From the NCBI GenBank assembly GCA_038373885.1, contig JAWZYV010013024.1, positions 1 through 64,000 of the forward strand: DNA of 64,000 bases, read 5' to 3'. Both the position numbers and the translations under genes were made by a program. The notes under the pieces were generated by a model, which saw only the letters and a list, made by a program, of their open reading frames with translations, had not been told where the DNA came from and did no database searches. Source of the stretch: Cheiracanthium punctorium (Eukaryota > Arthropoda > Arachnida > Araneae > Cheiracanthiidae). Positions 11,225-22,350 of this stretch are shown here, piece by piece. The stretch's first letter is position 1, and each line of letters starts with the position of its first letter.

Positions 11225-12200
11225 GCAACTGGAATGCAGGATGCTCTTGCTTCAAGAAACCGCAGGAGTGCTTTATGGGACTTTTCAGATTGAATAGTTG
11301 AATTTTATGCTGTTTAAATTGGGATCCCTAACCAAATTTAAATTTGGATCCCTAACAAACCAACCTGGTTCAAAACCAGGTCATGTCTGAGAACCTAACT
11401 GTTCGGAGTTTTCCGTAGTTTCCTCCGAAATTTAGTGTAAATACAGGTTAGGACCCCTAGGAAGATGCCCACGGAGGACATTTCACCCATCAGCCTAGAG
11501 CCCACATGTAGTTAATTGGCGTAATCCCACAATACAACCATCTTTGTCGAGAAATTGCCTAATCCTACTCTTTTAAAGATTACTATACCATGCAAAATTG
11601 CTAACTCTGAAATAAATTGTTTTAAAAATCTAAAAATTTGTATTTTTCATCTAATATGGTAGTACGACAAATAAGCCCAAAATCATCAGTATCTACAAAC
11701 ATGATGTCTAGACCATTGGTAATTTTTAATCGATTAATAAAACATTAATCCTTATATTTTAATTATTATTATTATTAATTATTATCGTTAATTGTAGAAA
11801 TGTTAGTAAAAGTCGTAGCAATAATTTGGAACAGAGCTTGGGAAGAATGAATTCTACCAGCACATTTCTGCAGTCAGAGAAGAAGAAAATTTTTGAAGGG
11901 CTCTGACCTCTAGGGTTACTTGAAAATTTTATTTAAAAATGCAGAGGTGAATTTCAGAAAGTCGAAGGAGACACATCTGTGCTCTCATGGTTATCATTTG
12001 ATAATGACAGTGAGTAGGGTTCCAGACTTAAGAAAAAGAATGCGTTTTTCGATGAAAACAAGGATGCAGGTTATGAATTTGGAAAAGAGAGAATGTGTTA
12101 GTAAATTCATTGCAATATTTGATAGTATACCAAATCCGAATAATAAGAATGGAAAACATAAAAACAGTTTAAAGCATTTTAAAATGTATTTTTTTGGTGA
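11225..12200. other. No gene seen
   Basis: Contains a short direct repeat of AAATTTGGATCCCTAAC (about 11320-11355) and an ATT-rich microsatellite at about 11758-11790. The open frame at 11920-12231 has no recognisable domain. Confidence 0.4.
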
Positions 12201-12204
12201 GAAA

Positions 12205-13035
12205 TTATCAAAAGAGGAGACTAAATACTAATAGAACTTTCGCTGATTTTCCAGTTTCTTTTTGGTGTTCCTTTACTTCAGGAATAAAGGTTTTTTTCAT
12301 ACCATTCAATGAATATTTGGCAGTTCATCCAGGCTTTATGTTGATTTGTGTACACAACAGGCAGCGTTTTCACATTTTTGAAAGCTTGAGGCTTTTTTGA
12401 GTGTCCAATTACCAACAATGGCAGTCTATGATTTCCAGTTACATTAGCGCATAGTAGCATTGTAATTCTCTCTTTGCTTACCTTAGTTCCATGGGCAGAT
12501 TTCTCGTTCGCCGATGCTAATGTTTTCCTCAGCAAAGAATGCCAGTTGAGCCCACTTTCATCAGCACTATAAATGAATTCCTCGTCATAACTTTCGGATT
12601 CAATCAAATTTTTAAATTCTGAAATGAATTTGTCTGCATATTCCGTGACGCAGTTTAAAATTCCTAAGCCAAGCAGAGCTCATGTTAAATGACGCATTTC
12701 CATTTAGACCTTCATTAAAAAGAAGGGCTTTTTCGCACAACAGTGAGCTGTCTTTATGAATGTTTTTGTGTGAACCAAATGTATAATGCTTTATCTACAT
12801 CTTTCAAATTCGACTTTTTCATCGTTTTTCTTTTCACACAGCCTTCTTCTTTGTCTAAAGTTGAAACAAAGCTTAAAAATTAATTGCTCTTTTTTTTAAT
12901 ATCCGATACAGTTGATGTTCTGATGCCATAGTCATGTGCTATGTTGTTGCCGTTTTTGCCTTTTTTCAGTCTGTTAACAATTTCAATTTTTTGATTTAAT
13001 GATAGCACAATTCTTTTATGCTTTCCAGACAGGAT
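12205..13035 (-). pseudogene. Tigger/jerky-type (pogo group) DDE transposase pseudogene
   Basis: Read on minus from about 13030, the first block encodes a CENP-B-like helix-turn-helix (LSLNQKIEIVNRLKKG, 13010-12895). A second DNA-binding segment follows (DKALYIWFTQKHS, then LLCEKALLFN and SSAWLRNFKLRHGI, about 12820-12650). It is broken by an in-frame stop and frame changes. The longest clean frame, 12607-12278, carries the start of the DDE catalytic domain (YSADESGLNWHSLL, ITMLLCANVTGNHRLPLLVIG, VVYTNQHKAWM). Near 12296 an A7 run shifts the frame. In the next frame FIPEVKEHQKETGKSAKVLL continues the family pattern to about 12210, then homology ends before the second catalytic Asp. The D of ADESG is the first catalytic Asp. 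No terminal repeats were found. It is a decayed, non-functional relic. Confidence 0.85.
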
Positions 13036-13049
13036 TGAAAATTCCTCTT

Positions 13050-14570
13050 AACCTACAAGACTTATTAGAAGAATAGAGTGAACGTAACTTTGCACTTGAC
13101 TTTGGAGATGATTTCATTCCTGGATCGCAACCACAGGTTAAAGGTTATTATGCGACAGTGGTCGATTGTCCTTTACCACCAAATCCACTTTCCCCTCTTC
13201 CTATGCCTTTCCACCCCCCACCCCCCGCTGAAACCAGCTGGAAGAAAGCGAGTGGAGGAGGGGAGGGACAAAAGCAGCGATTTCGACAGTCTTCAGAGAA
13301 TCTAACGATAAAAACTAATTTTCGTGGGATTTTTTTTTTTTTTTTTTTTAGAAAACCGGGAAAGAAAAAATAAATGCTCCTTGATCGATCTGGTTAAATG
13401 GACATTCCGATTAATCGGCGCTCTACTGTACTTATCTCAAAATTTGTTGAGCTGTAAGCAAAAGCATTTTTCATCTAAGTTTCTCAGGTGCAATTTGCTG
13501 GCTTCATATCAGATGTATGCTACCAGGGAATTGTCTAGACTTTTTAGACAGGTTCCTGTTTTTGTAAAATTGTGGAAATTTTACTCATAATTTTGTGAAT
13601 TTGGAATAAACATTAAATCAGGTTTTTCTAGCTAGGGTCCTGTTTTTGTTAAAATAGGGTCCTCTTTTTATCAATTTGTGAAAAATATTCAATTTTAAAA
13701 ATTTGAATTTAAAAACTGTCCATAAATGCATGTACAATATAAACATCTACAGATTTTTTATAAACATATTAATGTTTTTTATTTGTATAGATTAATATAA
13801 CTACAATTTGCAAGAAATTAATTTTGGAGATAAACACAGATTTGTGAAGATCTGCTTTTCATAGAAAGAAATTTTTGAGGGATCCACTTTTAAAATGAAA
13901 AATATTGTGAAGGGCCCGCTTTTATGATAAAATATTTTGTGAAGGGACCGTTAATGGACCCAAATTTCTCCTCAACAGACCCCTGCTTACATAGATATAT
14001 TACAAATAAAACATTAAAATTACAACATCTTCACAGAGTGTAATAAAATTTAAATGAATAGTACTTATTTTAGCTTCAATGACTTTTCAGGGTTTTTCAA
14101 ATCATTTTAGTTTGTTTTGTTGACACATATCTAAAGGGTTTTCTTTTTGGGGAGCAAATTTCAATAAAGAAACTGCAGGCATCTACTAATCAAATAAACT
14201 AATACTTGCACAAAGCCTAAATCACAAGAGAAAAATACATATCTTAGAACTGATTATAAAGTTTTTAATTTCTCCATTAAGTTTTTTGAAACTGGCACAC
14301 TTCTAGTTAATTTAATTAGGATGTTCTGAAAGGACTATCTGAAAATGATAGATCAATCAACTAATGATAAAAATTTAAAAAGATCACAGAGTAGCGGGGT
14401 GGGGCATTGGCATAACAGAGGGAGGGATAGGGTGGACTTAGCCCACCCTAGAAAAATTTTAACCTTTTACCGATGAGTGGTAAGATTTAACCAGCTACAC
14501 CAAAAAATTCATTAATGTGAAAAGTTGAAAAAAATTGCAAAAGACCATGTTGTAAAGTTCTACAGTTTGG
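13050..14570. other. No gene seen
   Basis: Contains a C-rich patch (13200-13230), poly-T (13329-13349) and repeated phrases such as GAAGGG(A/C)CCG(C/T)TTTTATGA near 13850-13960. A patch at about 14395-14455 (CATTGGCATAAC, CCCACCCTAGAAAA) is a diverged relative of 20655-20705 in the opposite orientation. Confidence 0.4.
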
Positions 14571-14579
14571 CTCTGTTTT

Positions 14580-14885
14580 CGTGGGGTCTGGCTTTGGAAG
14601 GTTCCATTTCTGAAGAGGAAAGATAGGGAGATTCCAGGTAAAAGGTTACCATCTTTGGTGATAAACCCTGTTCGCCAAGTGGGAAGAATCTTGTGGTTAT
14701 CAATGATCAGGGTTCAACCTTCCACTTTAGTATACAAAAATTTGTGCAGGAGATTTTATCACGTCATACACGATAAGGCACCAATTAGGTGGACCCTACT
14801 TCGGATTTTCTCTTCTAAAGGATGAATGCTGTTACCGCATCTTCCCAATGGAACCTTCCAAAACCACGTGACTCAGGAGACATGA
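14580..14885. mobile_element. Possible ~300-bp MITE with TTTGGAAGGTTCCAT ends
   Basis: The 15-bp word TTTGGAAGGTTCCAT at about 14593 recurs as its exact reverse complement at about 14852-14866, with partial similarity continuing outward. Arm length and spacing suit a MITE, but no target duplication could be fixed. Confidence 0.4.
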
Positions 14886-16294
14886 ATTCGGAGCCAGACT
14901 AACGAGCTGTTCCACTACTTGTGTAACTTGATGGGAATGAAGATTTTTTGGGGAAAGCTAAATAGTGTGAGCCTTTCCATACTGAGGATGGGGGTCAGAG
15001 GTCAAGGAAAATCCTTGCATGGGCCCATCTTTAAACTTTTTTTTTCTCTTGCTGACCGGGGGCTGGGCGAGAGAAGATGAGTGAATGGACTTTCATTTGA
15101 ATGGCAGAAGAGAGCGAGGTATGGTTTCATCAATGAGAATTGAAAGAGATGCAATCATCTACATTTACATCACTGGTAAAAGACTGGCTAAAGGTACGGG
15201 GCTAATAACAGGAAGGTTGTTCCGAAGAAATCATATTTTCGTATAATCTGAATCATAACTACTGGATATCCAACTTCTCTCCCAGATATCTGGCTATATA
15301 CTACTAACGTTCTATCTGTAATATGCATGGGACAGGATAGAAAATTATATTTGAACATGCTTGATAAAGTGATATATTTTCCATTAAGTTGGAGGGATAT
15401 ATTTTCTAAAAAATATTTCTACCACTAAAATGGGAGAACAGATAGTAACCAAATTTGTTTTATAGACTACAAATGAAAAGTGCTTAGAGAATTTTTATTA
15501 AAATGCTTCAGTTAAAAATGTTCAAGTTGCTATTATTAAACATGAAAAAGCAGCAAATTTAACACTGGAAATCGGTCATTCAAAATAAACACACAATTTC
15601 AACATTTGTTCAGTAGTTTTTGAGCATATTTATAACTAGTTTAGGAAAGCTCATATTTAGAGCTGATTTCATGCTGCTAAGTGCCGCTTAATGGACATTT
15701 TCTGAACTAAACTTAAAAAAAAAAAAAAAAAAAAGTAAGAAAATTTGAAACACTTTCAGATTTTAAATACACACTGAAGTGCTATATATTAAAAGAGTAT
15801 CATAATTTATGCGTCATCCCTGTTTTTCTTCCTTATTCCAGTGGGAAAGTGTATCCATGAGTATGCTGTATTTTTCTTCCTTGTTCCATAAAGCACATCT
15901 CTGGAATCAAAATCTATCTTAAAATCACCTACTAAACTATTTTAGAATCTTTCCCAAGTATATTCTAACTATACTTCACCATTTTATATATTGTTTCGAA
16001 TGTGCATCATAATCCATGAAAGTACCGTGTTTGTCTCTCATGGGTTCATTCCTACTTTAATGCTCTGACTCTCTCCAAGATGGCAATAATTAAACATATG
16101 CAGTTACCATAACGATTTTTTAAATTTATATGGCATAATTTAGAATTTAAAATGGCGATTTGGAAAAATATGTAATTACAGCATTCAATTATTTATTTTT
16201 TTGGGGTTGGCAATTAATGAAGTTTTAAGGATTAAGTGTCTTCAAATTTCTTAACTGGTGCATTTTTCACTAATTTGTTCACTTTAGTTCTCAC

Positions 16295-16485
16295 CAAAGC
16301 CTTATTATCACATGGGCAAATCGGGAGTTTGCCCAGGGCCTCCGGCTCAAAAAGGCCCCAATATCAAGTGTTGTTCTGAAATATTCTTTATATCAAAATT
16401 TTATGAAAAATAAAACAAATTTCATAGATGGGGGACCCCAAATTCATCAATGCCTGGGGCCCTAGTCGGTCATAATCAGGCTCTG
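16295..16485. mobile_element. hAT-type MITE, 191 bp
   Basis: The left end CAAAGCCTTATTATCAC pairs with the reverse complement of the right end, CAGAGCCTGATTATGAC. The flanks are GTTCTCAC (16287-16294) and GTTCTCAT (16486-16493), an 8-bp target duplication with one difference. The interior has GCCCAGGGCCTCC and GGGGCCCTAG words typical of this MITE style. No coding capacity. Confidence 0.8.
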
Positions 16486-17009
16486 GTTCTCATCTAGTTT
16501 TTTTGGGAGCATCGAAACTTGTGCATAACTCCTAGAGACCCACGTCTGCAAAGCTTGCCAAAGTGGGGCGATTTTTTAGGTTGGTGAGAGTGGGAGTGTT
16601 AAAGTAGGAATCAACTCTTTCTTGTACCATAAAACACATCTATGGAATCGAAATCTGCACTAAAATTGCATTACAATCTTTTCCAAGCTTATTCCAACTA
16701 TACTTCACCATAATAAATACTGTTTGGAATAGGCATCATAATCCGTGAGTGTGCTGTGTTCGCCTTTCTTGTTAAATAAAATGCATCTTTCAAACTGAAA
16801 TATATCTTAAAATTACCTACTAAACCTGTTTTGCAACCTTCGCCAAGCAAAATCAATCTATCCTCTACCATTTTAAATACTGTTTGGAAAGTGTATATTT
16901 AATCTATGCATGTACTGTGTTTTCCTTCCTTGTTCCATAAAACACTTCTTTAGAATTGAAATTTATATTAAAATCGCCTACTAAAATTACTTCACAATCA
17001 TTTAAAAGT

Positions 17010-17560
17010 ATTGGGTTTTATGGGGATTTGAATATCAAAATCCCCATAAAACCCAATCAAAATATTTTCAAACGCATTCGCAGTGATAAAGATAATATCA
17101 ATCCTGATGAAACCGCCGGTATTTATAAACTAAGTTTTACAGACAATGGTACCAATAAACAGGGCTGCTATATTGGCATGACAAAACGAAAAATCAAAGA
17201 CAGAAAAAAGGAACATCAAACTGACATTAAATTCAATAAAACCACTACTGCCCTCGCAAAAATAGCCCAGGAACACCCCATAGAAATCAACTTTAACAAT
17301 AGCCAAAAACTCGCCAATTACAAAAACAGTCATTATGCCCTAAATATGGAAGCCCTACAGATTATAACCACAGATGGCGCTGTGAATGATATGACGCATG
17401 CACAGATCAATCCTGGGTGGAACGCCCTGCTGAGGAAGAGAGCTGGCCATTTGGAACCAAGACCTGTGCTGAAGAAGGTGGTGGCTGCCACCGATAGTGC
17501 TACATACAGATTTTAATGTGTTTTTACCTACTTTTAAATGATTTTAACTATCCGTCACTT
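17010..17560 (+). mobile_element. 5'-truncated Penelope-like element fragment with a fold-back 5' end
   Basis: Only the 3' end of the element (linker plus GIY-YIG endonuclease) is present. Its 5' border is a perfect 20-bp inverted repeat (17010-17029 and 17038-17057, 8-nt loop), so the element begins with a miniature inverted copy of itself. The flanks split a tandem-array unit: AAATTACTTCACAATC ends at 17000 on the left and AAATTATTTCACAATC lies at about 17566-17582 on the right. This is a likely target duplication with one mismatch. Confidence 0.75.
17032..17516 (+). pseudogene. GIY-YIG endonuclease domain of a Penelope-like element (partial ORF)
   Basis: The open frame runs 16956-17516, but the element-derived part starts at about 17032. 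Counting from 16956, the hallmarks are TAGIYKL (GIY at residues 55-57), CYIGMTKRKIKDRKKEH (YIG 72-74, then the Arg- and His-containing helix), and MEALQI with the expected metal-binding Glu at residue 132. The C-terminus, INPGWNALLRKRAG, resembles the matching stretch of the PLE at 33 kb. In EN+ Penelope-like elements this domain follows the reverse transcriptase and nicks target DNA. The RT is absent here and the frame starts in host repeat sequence, so it is a dead fragment although the domain itself has no stop. Confidence 0.85.
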
Positions 17561-17639
17561 TACTTTTAAATTATTTCACAATCTTCGCCAGGTATTTTCT
17601 AACTATACTCGTAATATATGATAAATTGTCGCTTTTTGG

Positions 17640-18930
17640 TATCTCAAAGTGATCAATAATCAAAAATTGCAAACCTTGTGCGACTTTCAACATTTTATTA
17701 ATGCCCACCCCCCCTCCATGATATCTGGAAAACACATCTGAAAGTATCTTCACCATGACAGTTCATATCAACAAAACCAGTCTACATGATTGCATAGACA
17801 AAATTCTGTGATTCAGCGAAATAGCACCCTAGTGCTAAAAAAAACTAAGCACATTTCATGTAGTGTCCATGTGCAAATTTGATCTTCTCATCCTTTTCAG
17901 CTGTAGACTGTTGTTTATACGGGAAGTTTAATTATAAGCATTGTGTAGTATCATTTGAAAAATATGTGCATTCAGTATATGCAGTTTCTCTCATGGTAAT
18001 CCCAGTAATAATGTAATTTTACACTCTTTCTTCATGGAGTTTCTCTAATATTGTTAATTTGCTCCAGAAATCCGATAATTAACAAAACACTCCGATTATT
18101 CTATCTTCAAAATTTATTTACAGAGGCAGGGAGAAATTTTCAATTTTCATCCTTTTTCTAAATGACAATCTTACCGAGCATTCCTTTAGTGAAGTCTCCT
18201 ATACCTATTGATTAAAAATTAATTTTTATTTTGCATATTTTTAAAATTTTTTGCATATTTTTAAAATTGACAAATTTAGTTATTTAAATTCATTTATGAT
18301 TTTCTGCAAATTTTAATTCATTTTTGAAGTTAAGTCTACTTAAAATATGTACATTTAAAATGTGCTTGTGAAATAGTATTTATTAATGAAAATTATAACA
18401 TGGCTGCTTGTGCAGACAGCCATGTTGCAACATGGTATTTTACTAGTTTAAAATAGTTGTTTTAGTTACTACTACAGTATTGTGTATGGCTATCACTACC
18501 TACATAAAGTAATGAAAATCAATATTACATTATTAAAACAGAAAAAAGCATTAAGCCTATGTTTGGAAAAAATTAACTCATCTATCATAGGTATCTTATC
18601 AAAATAGATATCTTACTCTTAAATAAATAAAAAAAAGTATGCATTTCTTTGTGAAAATAATCTGCAATTATAGATACATTAATAAATGTGCCACGGTTAA
18701 AATTTATCTGCTTCTGCCAGTAGTGCATACATAAAAAGAATATTTTAACTTTTTACATTTTAAGTAACATTTTTTATGCACATATACGTAAAAAGATTTA
18801 GTTTTTGTATATTATAAGTCAATTATTAAAAAATACTTCAATGAGGTGTAAAACCACTTTGCAATTGTTCTGATGTCATTATATATATATATAAAAAAAA
18901 AATAGAAAAACACTTGATACTTGATAACTA
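17640..18930. other. No gene seen
   Basis: AT-rich sequence without recognisable coding or paired repeats, apart from a TA microsatellite at 18880-18892. Confidence 0.4.
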
Positions 18931-18937
18931 AATACGT

Positions 18938-19012
18938 GTTGAGTGCTGGATATCCGATCAGATATCCATATCCGGTAACCAAAGAGCTTCGGATATCCGA
19001 TATCCAGCAAAA
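18938..19012. repeat. Small palindromic element rich in GGATATCCG
   Basis: TGCTGGATATCCGAT at the left pairs with ATCCGATATCCAGCA at the right (one internal mismatch), with further GATATCC words between. It looks like a tiny MITE or the tip of a hairpin repeat. Confidence 0.5.
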
Positions 19013-19019
19013 TCACTAT

Positions 19020-21500
19020 CCATGAAATCCCTAATACTATATTTTAAAATCTTAAACATCAATTATAAGACCTCATCATTTTAAAAACATGTAAACACCC
19101 CCTGTTTTTACAGCAGTTAGACCACGGATGGGCAGAAAAACCTAAATCATAAACACTTTTCAGCCTTGTTGAAAGGTATTGCGAACAATTTAGAATCGTT
19201 AATAATAGTTAAGAAATTACGATAATTTCCTAATGAAAAATTCAGTCAACCACAAAAAATAGGTAAAAATATTGAGTGTGTTCAGGACTTTTTGCCACCA
19301 CTATATATTTTTAATGAAATTTCATTCTTCATATAATTTTATAACTACTAGTATTAGGTATATGGGAAAGTAATGTCCTTTTTTTTACATAAAATTCAAA
19401 TAAATAAATTTAAACAAGAAATGAATTACAAACAAACTGAGCCTAAGACTCATATTTGTTAAATTTTAAAGCGAGAATTTTATAGCTATTTTTTTTTTCT
19501 TTCAAGAAAAATGGCCACCCTCCCCCTTTACCCTTTTCAACTTATACCCTCCTCTGAGGATTATATTCAAAATGTTCTGAAATGGATTTTTAGGTGTTTG
19601 TGAGAGTTGTAATTTACAGGAAGAATTTAAAGGATATATTTTTTCTTCTTTGAGATTACGGAAGATATATTAAATGTCAAAAGAGCGTTTCAGTCCCCTC
19701 TCACCTGTATATTGCGAATTTTGGATAATGCTCTCCAATCTAGCACTTACGCTAAAATACTCACATGCCAAAACTTGTATTAGATTGAATAGCTTTGGCT
19801 AGGCAAAATATTAACATACGAAAAATGGACAGAACTTTCCCTTAGACCTAATATTTAATTTTGTTGACAAAACAGAACTACTTTTTAGTTACCACTGCAT
19901 TAAGTACTGTCACACATTATTTTTCCTCAATCTTATTTATTTTATTTATTATTTTTTTGATAATGTGATTTTTTTCCTTTTTTTTAATACGTTCCTGAAA
20001 ACACCCCCTTCGTTCCAAAATTTAAATTTGATATTTCACAATTAAAAATGTATTATACATTCAATACTTAATTGATAATAAATTTTGTTTGTCCAATGTG
20101 TTGTTACACAAATATGATGTACTGCAGACACAATCTAAACCATTTGCTTGCGTATGTTGACAAACCGGTCAACAAAACCATATAAGCTGAGATTTTTAAC
20201 AATATCTTAATTAAATGCAAGTAAGAAAATATCTTCTTTTCGATCATGTCGCATCAATAATCACTGAGGTTTAAAACTTGGTTTAATGTTGAAAATACAC
20301 ACTCTGTCATATATACTACAGTGGTTAAGAAGGTTTTAAGAACTCTTTTTAAAAAAATCTCTTAACTTTTGAAATTGATTTTAACTTCAGATTTTCATTT
20401 TTTCAAATTTATCTTCTGTCGATTTTGCAAATTTTGGAGTAGGGTAAAACTTTAAAGAAAGGGGGGGGGGTTCCAAAGGGTTTTTGTGAGTGTGGGCAAT
20501 TTTTTTTTTGGGGGGGGAGGGCACTGCCTCCAGAATTGTAACCCATAATTGCAAACCCCCGGCTAAGTGCCTGTAACTGCGGGACGTATAATAAATTAAT
20601 TATTAATAGTATTTTACTAACTTACATATAACATGCTTACACGAATATAAAAGGGGCTGTAGCCCACCCTAGAAAATCAGGCCAGTTATGCCAATGGGGT
20701 GGGGGAATAAATTTTGTGGTTATAATTTAAATCAATAATAAAACAACAGCATTTAAGAATAATTGTAATCATATTAACCTCTTTACTTCCACAAACAAAA
20801 CAACTTGTCAAACTTCTGCTCATATTTTGAGCATGAAGCAGAACAGGAAAGTTTCAAATGTTTGTAGCATTAAATTACTGCAAAAACACAACTAATTTTG
20901 TGTTCTTCCTTTTGAATGCAAGCACAAAGTAATATAAATAAATACTTCGTTTAAAAACACATGTTAAAAAAGGTAGTATTTATAAGTTACCTGGTGATTA
21001 CCAAGTGCTAAGTACATTTTTTACGTATTTTTTTATAGTTTTTATTTATATTATCTTTTAACACCAGTTTTTTGGGTGTTTTTCATTAAGCACTAAGTGG
21101 TTTAATTAATATTCCAAATCTTATAAATTCATTTTTACGTTAATCACTAGACCCCTTAAAAAGAAAAATCATAATCTCCATTAGTCTAACTAAAAATACA
21201 TGAAATGTCAGGAGGATCTCACAATATTATTGTATCTATCTATCTCTCTCTCTATATATAATTTCCAAATGGGAAACATTTTATTTTATCTATAAAATCA
21301 GTGTAGCAAATTAAATAACTCTGTGTAAAACACAAATTATTTCATGTGTTTTATATACCTTATTGTTATTTAACTGAATTTGTCAAGCTTTGCTTGTGTG
21401 ATTACTTAACTACTTTAAATGTATACACAACATTGAAATATATATTTTTAAACAACTTTTTCAAATTAGCATAATATTGCAATTCCACATCTTTCTCAAG
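19020..21500. other. No gene seen
   Basis: AT-rich with homopolymer runs (G run at 20461, T run near 20500). A short MITE-like relic at about 20640-20710 carries AGCCCACCCTAGAAAA and TTATGCCAATGGGG and relates to 14395-14455 in inverse orientation. No gene recognised. Confidence 0.4.
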
Positions 21501-21505
21501 TAAAG

Positions 21506-21897
21506 AATTTGATTACAAGACATTATATAATTATTTGTTACAATACAATTTAAGTAATGTCAAACTTTAGCCAAAAAAAATATAAAAATAAAATAAAATA
21601 AAAAAAGGACTATAAGCCATAAAAATAAGTGATAAAATAAAAGACATAAATCTGCAGAATAAAGAATTAAGCATACTTTTTTCAATTGCGAAGTTAATAA
21701 TTAATCTACTTCTATTGCATCTCTTTAGATAATTGCGACTGCAACATTAAAAAAAAAAGAAATATATAATATTGAAAGAATAAAATTTGAAATAAATTAA
21801 GAGTAAATAAAGACAACGATGTAAAATTATAGAAACAAGATCTCCTAAATAACATAATTCATTTTTAAACATTACTTACTAAACGCAGGATCATTAT
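21506..21897 (-). repeat. Inverted copy of 35212-35622 (about 400 bp)
   Basis: Read on minus, it runs from TGATCCTGCGTTTAGTAAGT to GTAATCAAATTC and matches 35212-35622 almost base for base, including the poly-T/TATA tract differences expected of simple sequence. Both copies carry a good splice-donor word (GTAAGT) just inside the 5' edge. See the finding on this pair. Confidence 0.85.
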
Positions 21898-21925
21898 ACG
21901 TATCGTCCAAATATAAACAAATGAA

Positions 21926-22078
21926 ACGGTGGTGAAAATAAGAGACTTATTCATTTTAATGAACGGAAACTGATCAACTTGGTGGTGAATGTTTTTATTG
22001 GCTAATTTCTGCATACAAATCCGAAATATCCGATAAAATGCTGCATAGCTCTTGGCGATTGTCTTATTTTCACCACCG
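21926..22078. mobile_element. Possible 153-bp MITE with CGGTGGTGAAAATAAG ends
   Basis: CGGTGGTGAAAATAAG (21926-21942 on plus) recurs as its exact reverse complement at about 22063-22078. The same word lies again at 24348 on plus. No target duplication was found, so the right copy may instead belong to the longer inverted pair 22080/24360. Confidence 0.4.
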
Positions 22079-22350
22079 AGATCAACTCCATAGAATGGAA
22101 ACCGTACTAAAAACATAACCCAGTTTCCGCCTGGTTGCTGCGGCCAAAGACATTAAAATATACTCATAGACTGGGCACCCCTATGCTTTCGCTGTTAACA
22201 AAATGATCGGGAGCTGGTAGGAGTGGCGATGAGTCGCACGTGGTCCCGAATAAGGCGATTGGCGAATTCACCCCTCTTCCTCTGGGGGTCAAACTGCCGC
22301 GCGTTCCCCTTTTCCTGCTCCTAAGCGAAGATCTCTCGGAATCTTTTGTT
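22063..22350 (-). repeat. Left arm of an inverted pair spanning 2.2 kb
   Basis: The reverse complement of this arm matches 24090-24363. Shared landmarks are GGTGAATTCG(C/T)CAATCGCC, TTATTCGGGACCACGTGCGA, CTCATCGCCACTCCTACCAG, ATCATTTTGTTAAC, AGCATAGGGGTGCCCAGTCT and AGTATATTTTAATGTCTTTG. Identity is high in the middle and weaker toward CGGTGGTGAAAATA at the outer edge. Confidence 0.85.

Larger units (their letters stand above)
15830..17640 (+). repeat. About 160-bp tandem array, interrupted by a hAT MITE and a PLE fragment
   Basis: The unit contains CTTGTTCCATAAA(A/G)CACATCT, GGAATC(A/G)AAATCT, TAAAATC(A/G)CCTACTAAA, CAATCTTTCCCAAG, ATTCTAACTATACTTCACCAT and a CATCATAATCC(A/G)TGA-type word. 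Diverged units lie at about 15860-16060, 16618-16756 and 16757-16918. A last unit is split between 16926-17009 and about 17568-17620. The split is where the PLE fragment inserted. Confidence 0.75.

Noticed and set aside
15720..15735. Poly-A tail of a processed pseudogene or LINE
   Set aside because: No coding or LINE-like sequence precedes it on either strand; it looks like a plain homopolymer.
21865..22116. 83-codon frame on minus
   Set aside because: It spans the junction of three repeats (inverted block, MITE-like pair, inverted arm), so it is unlikely to be a gene.
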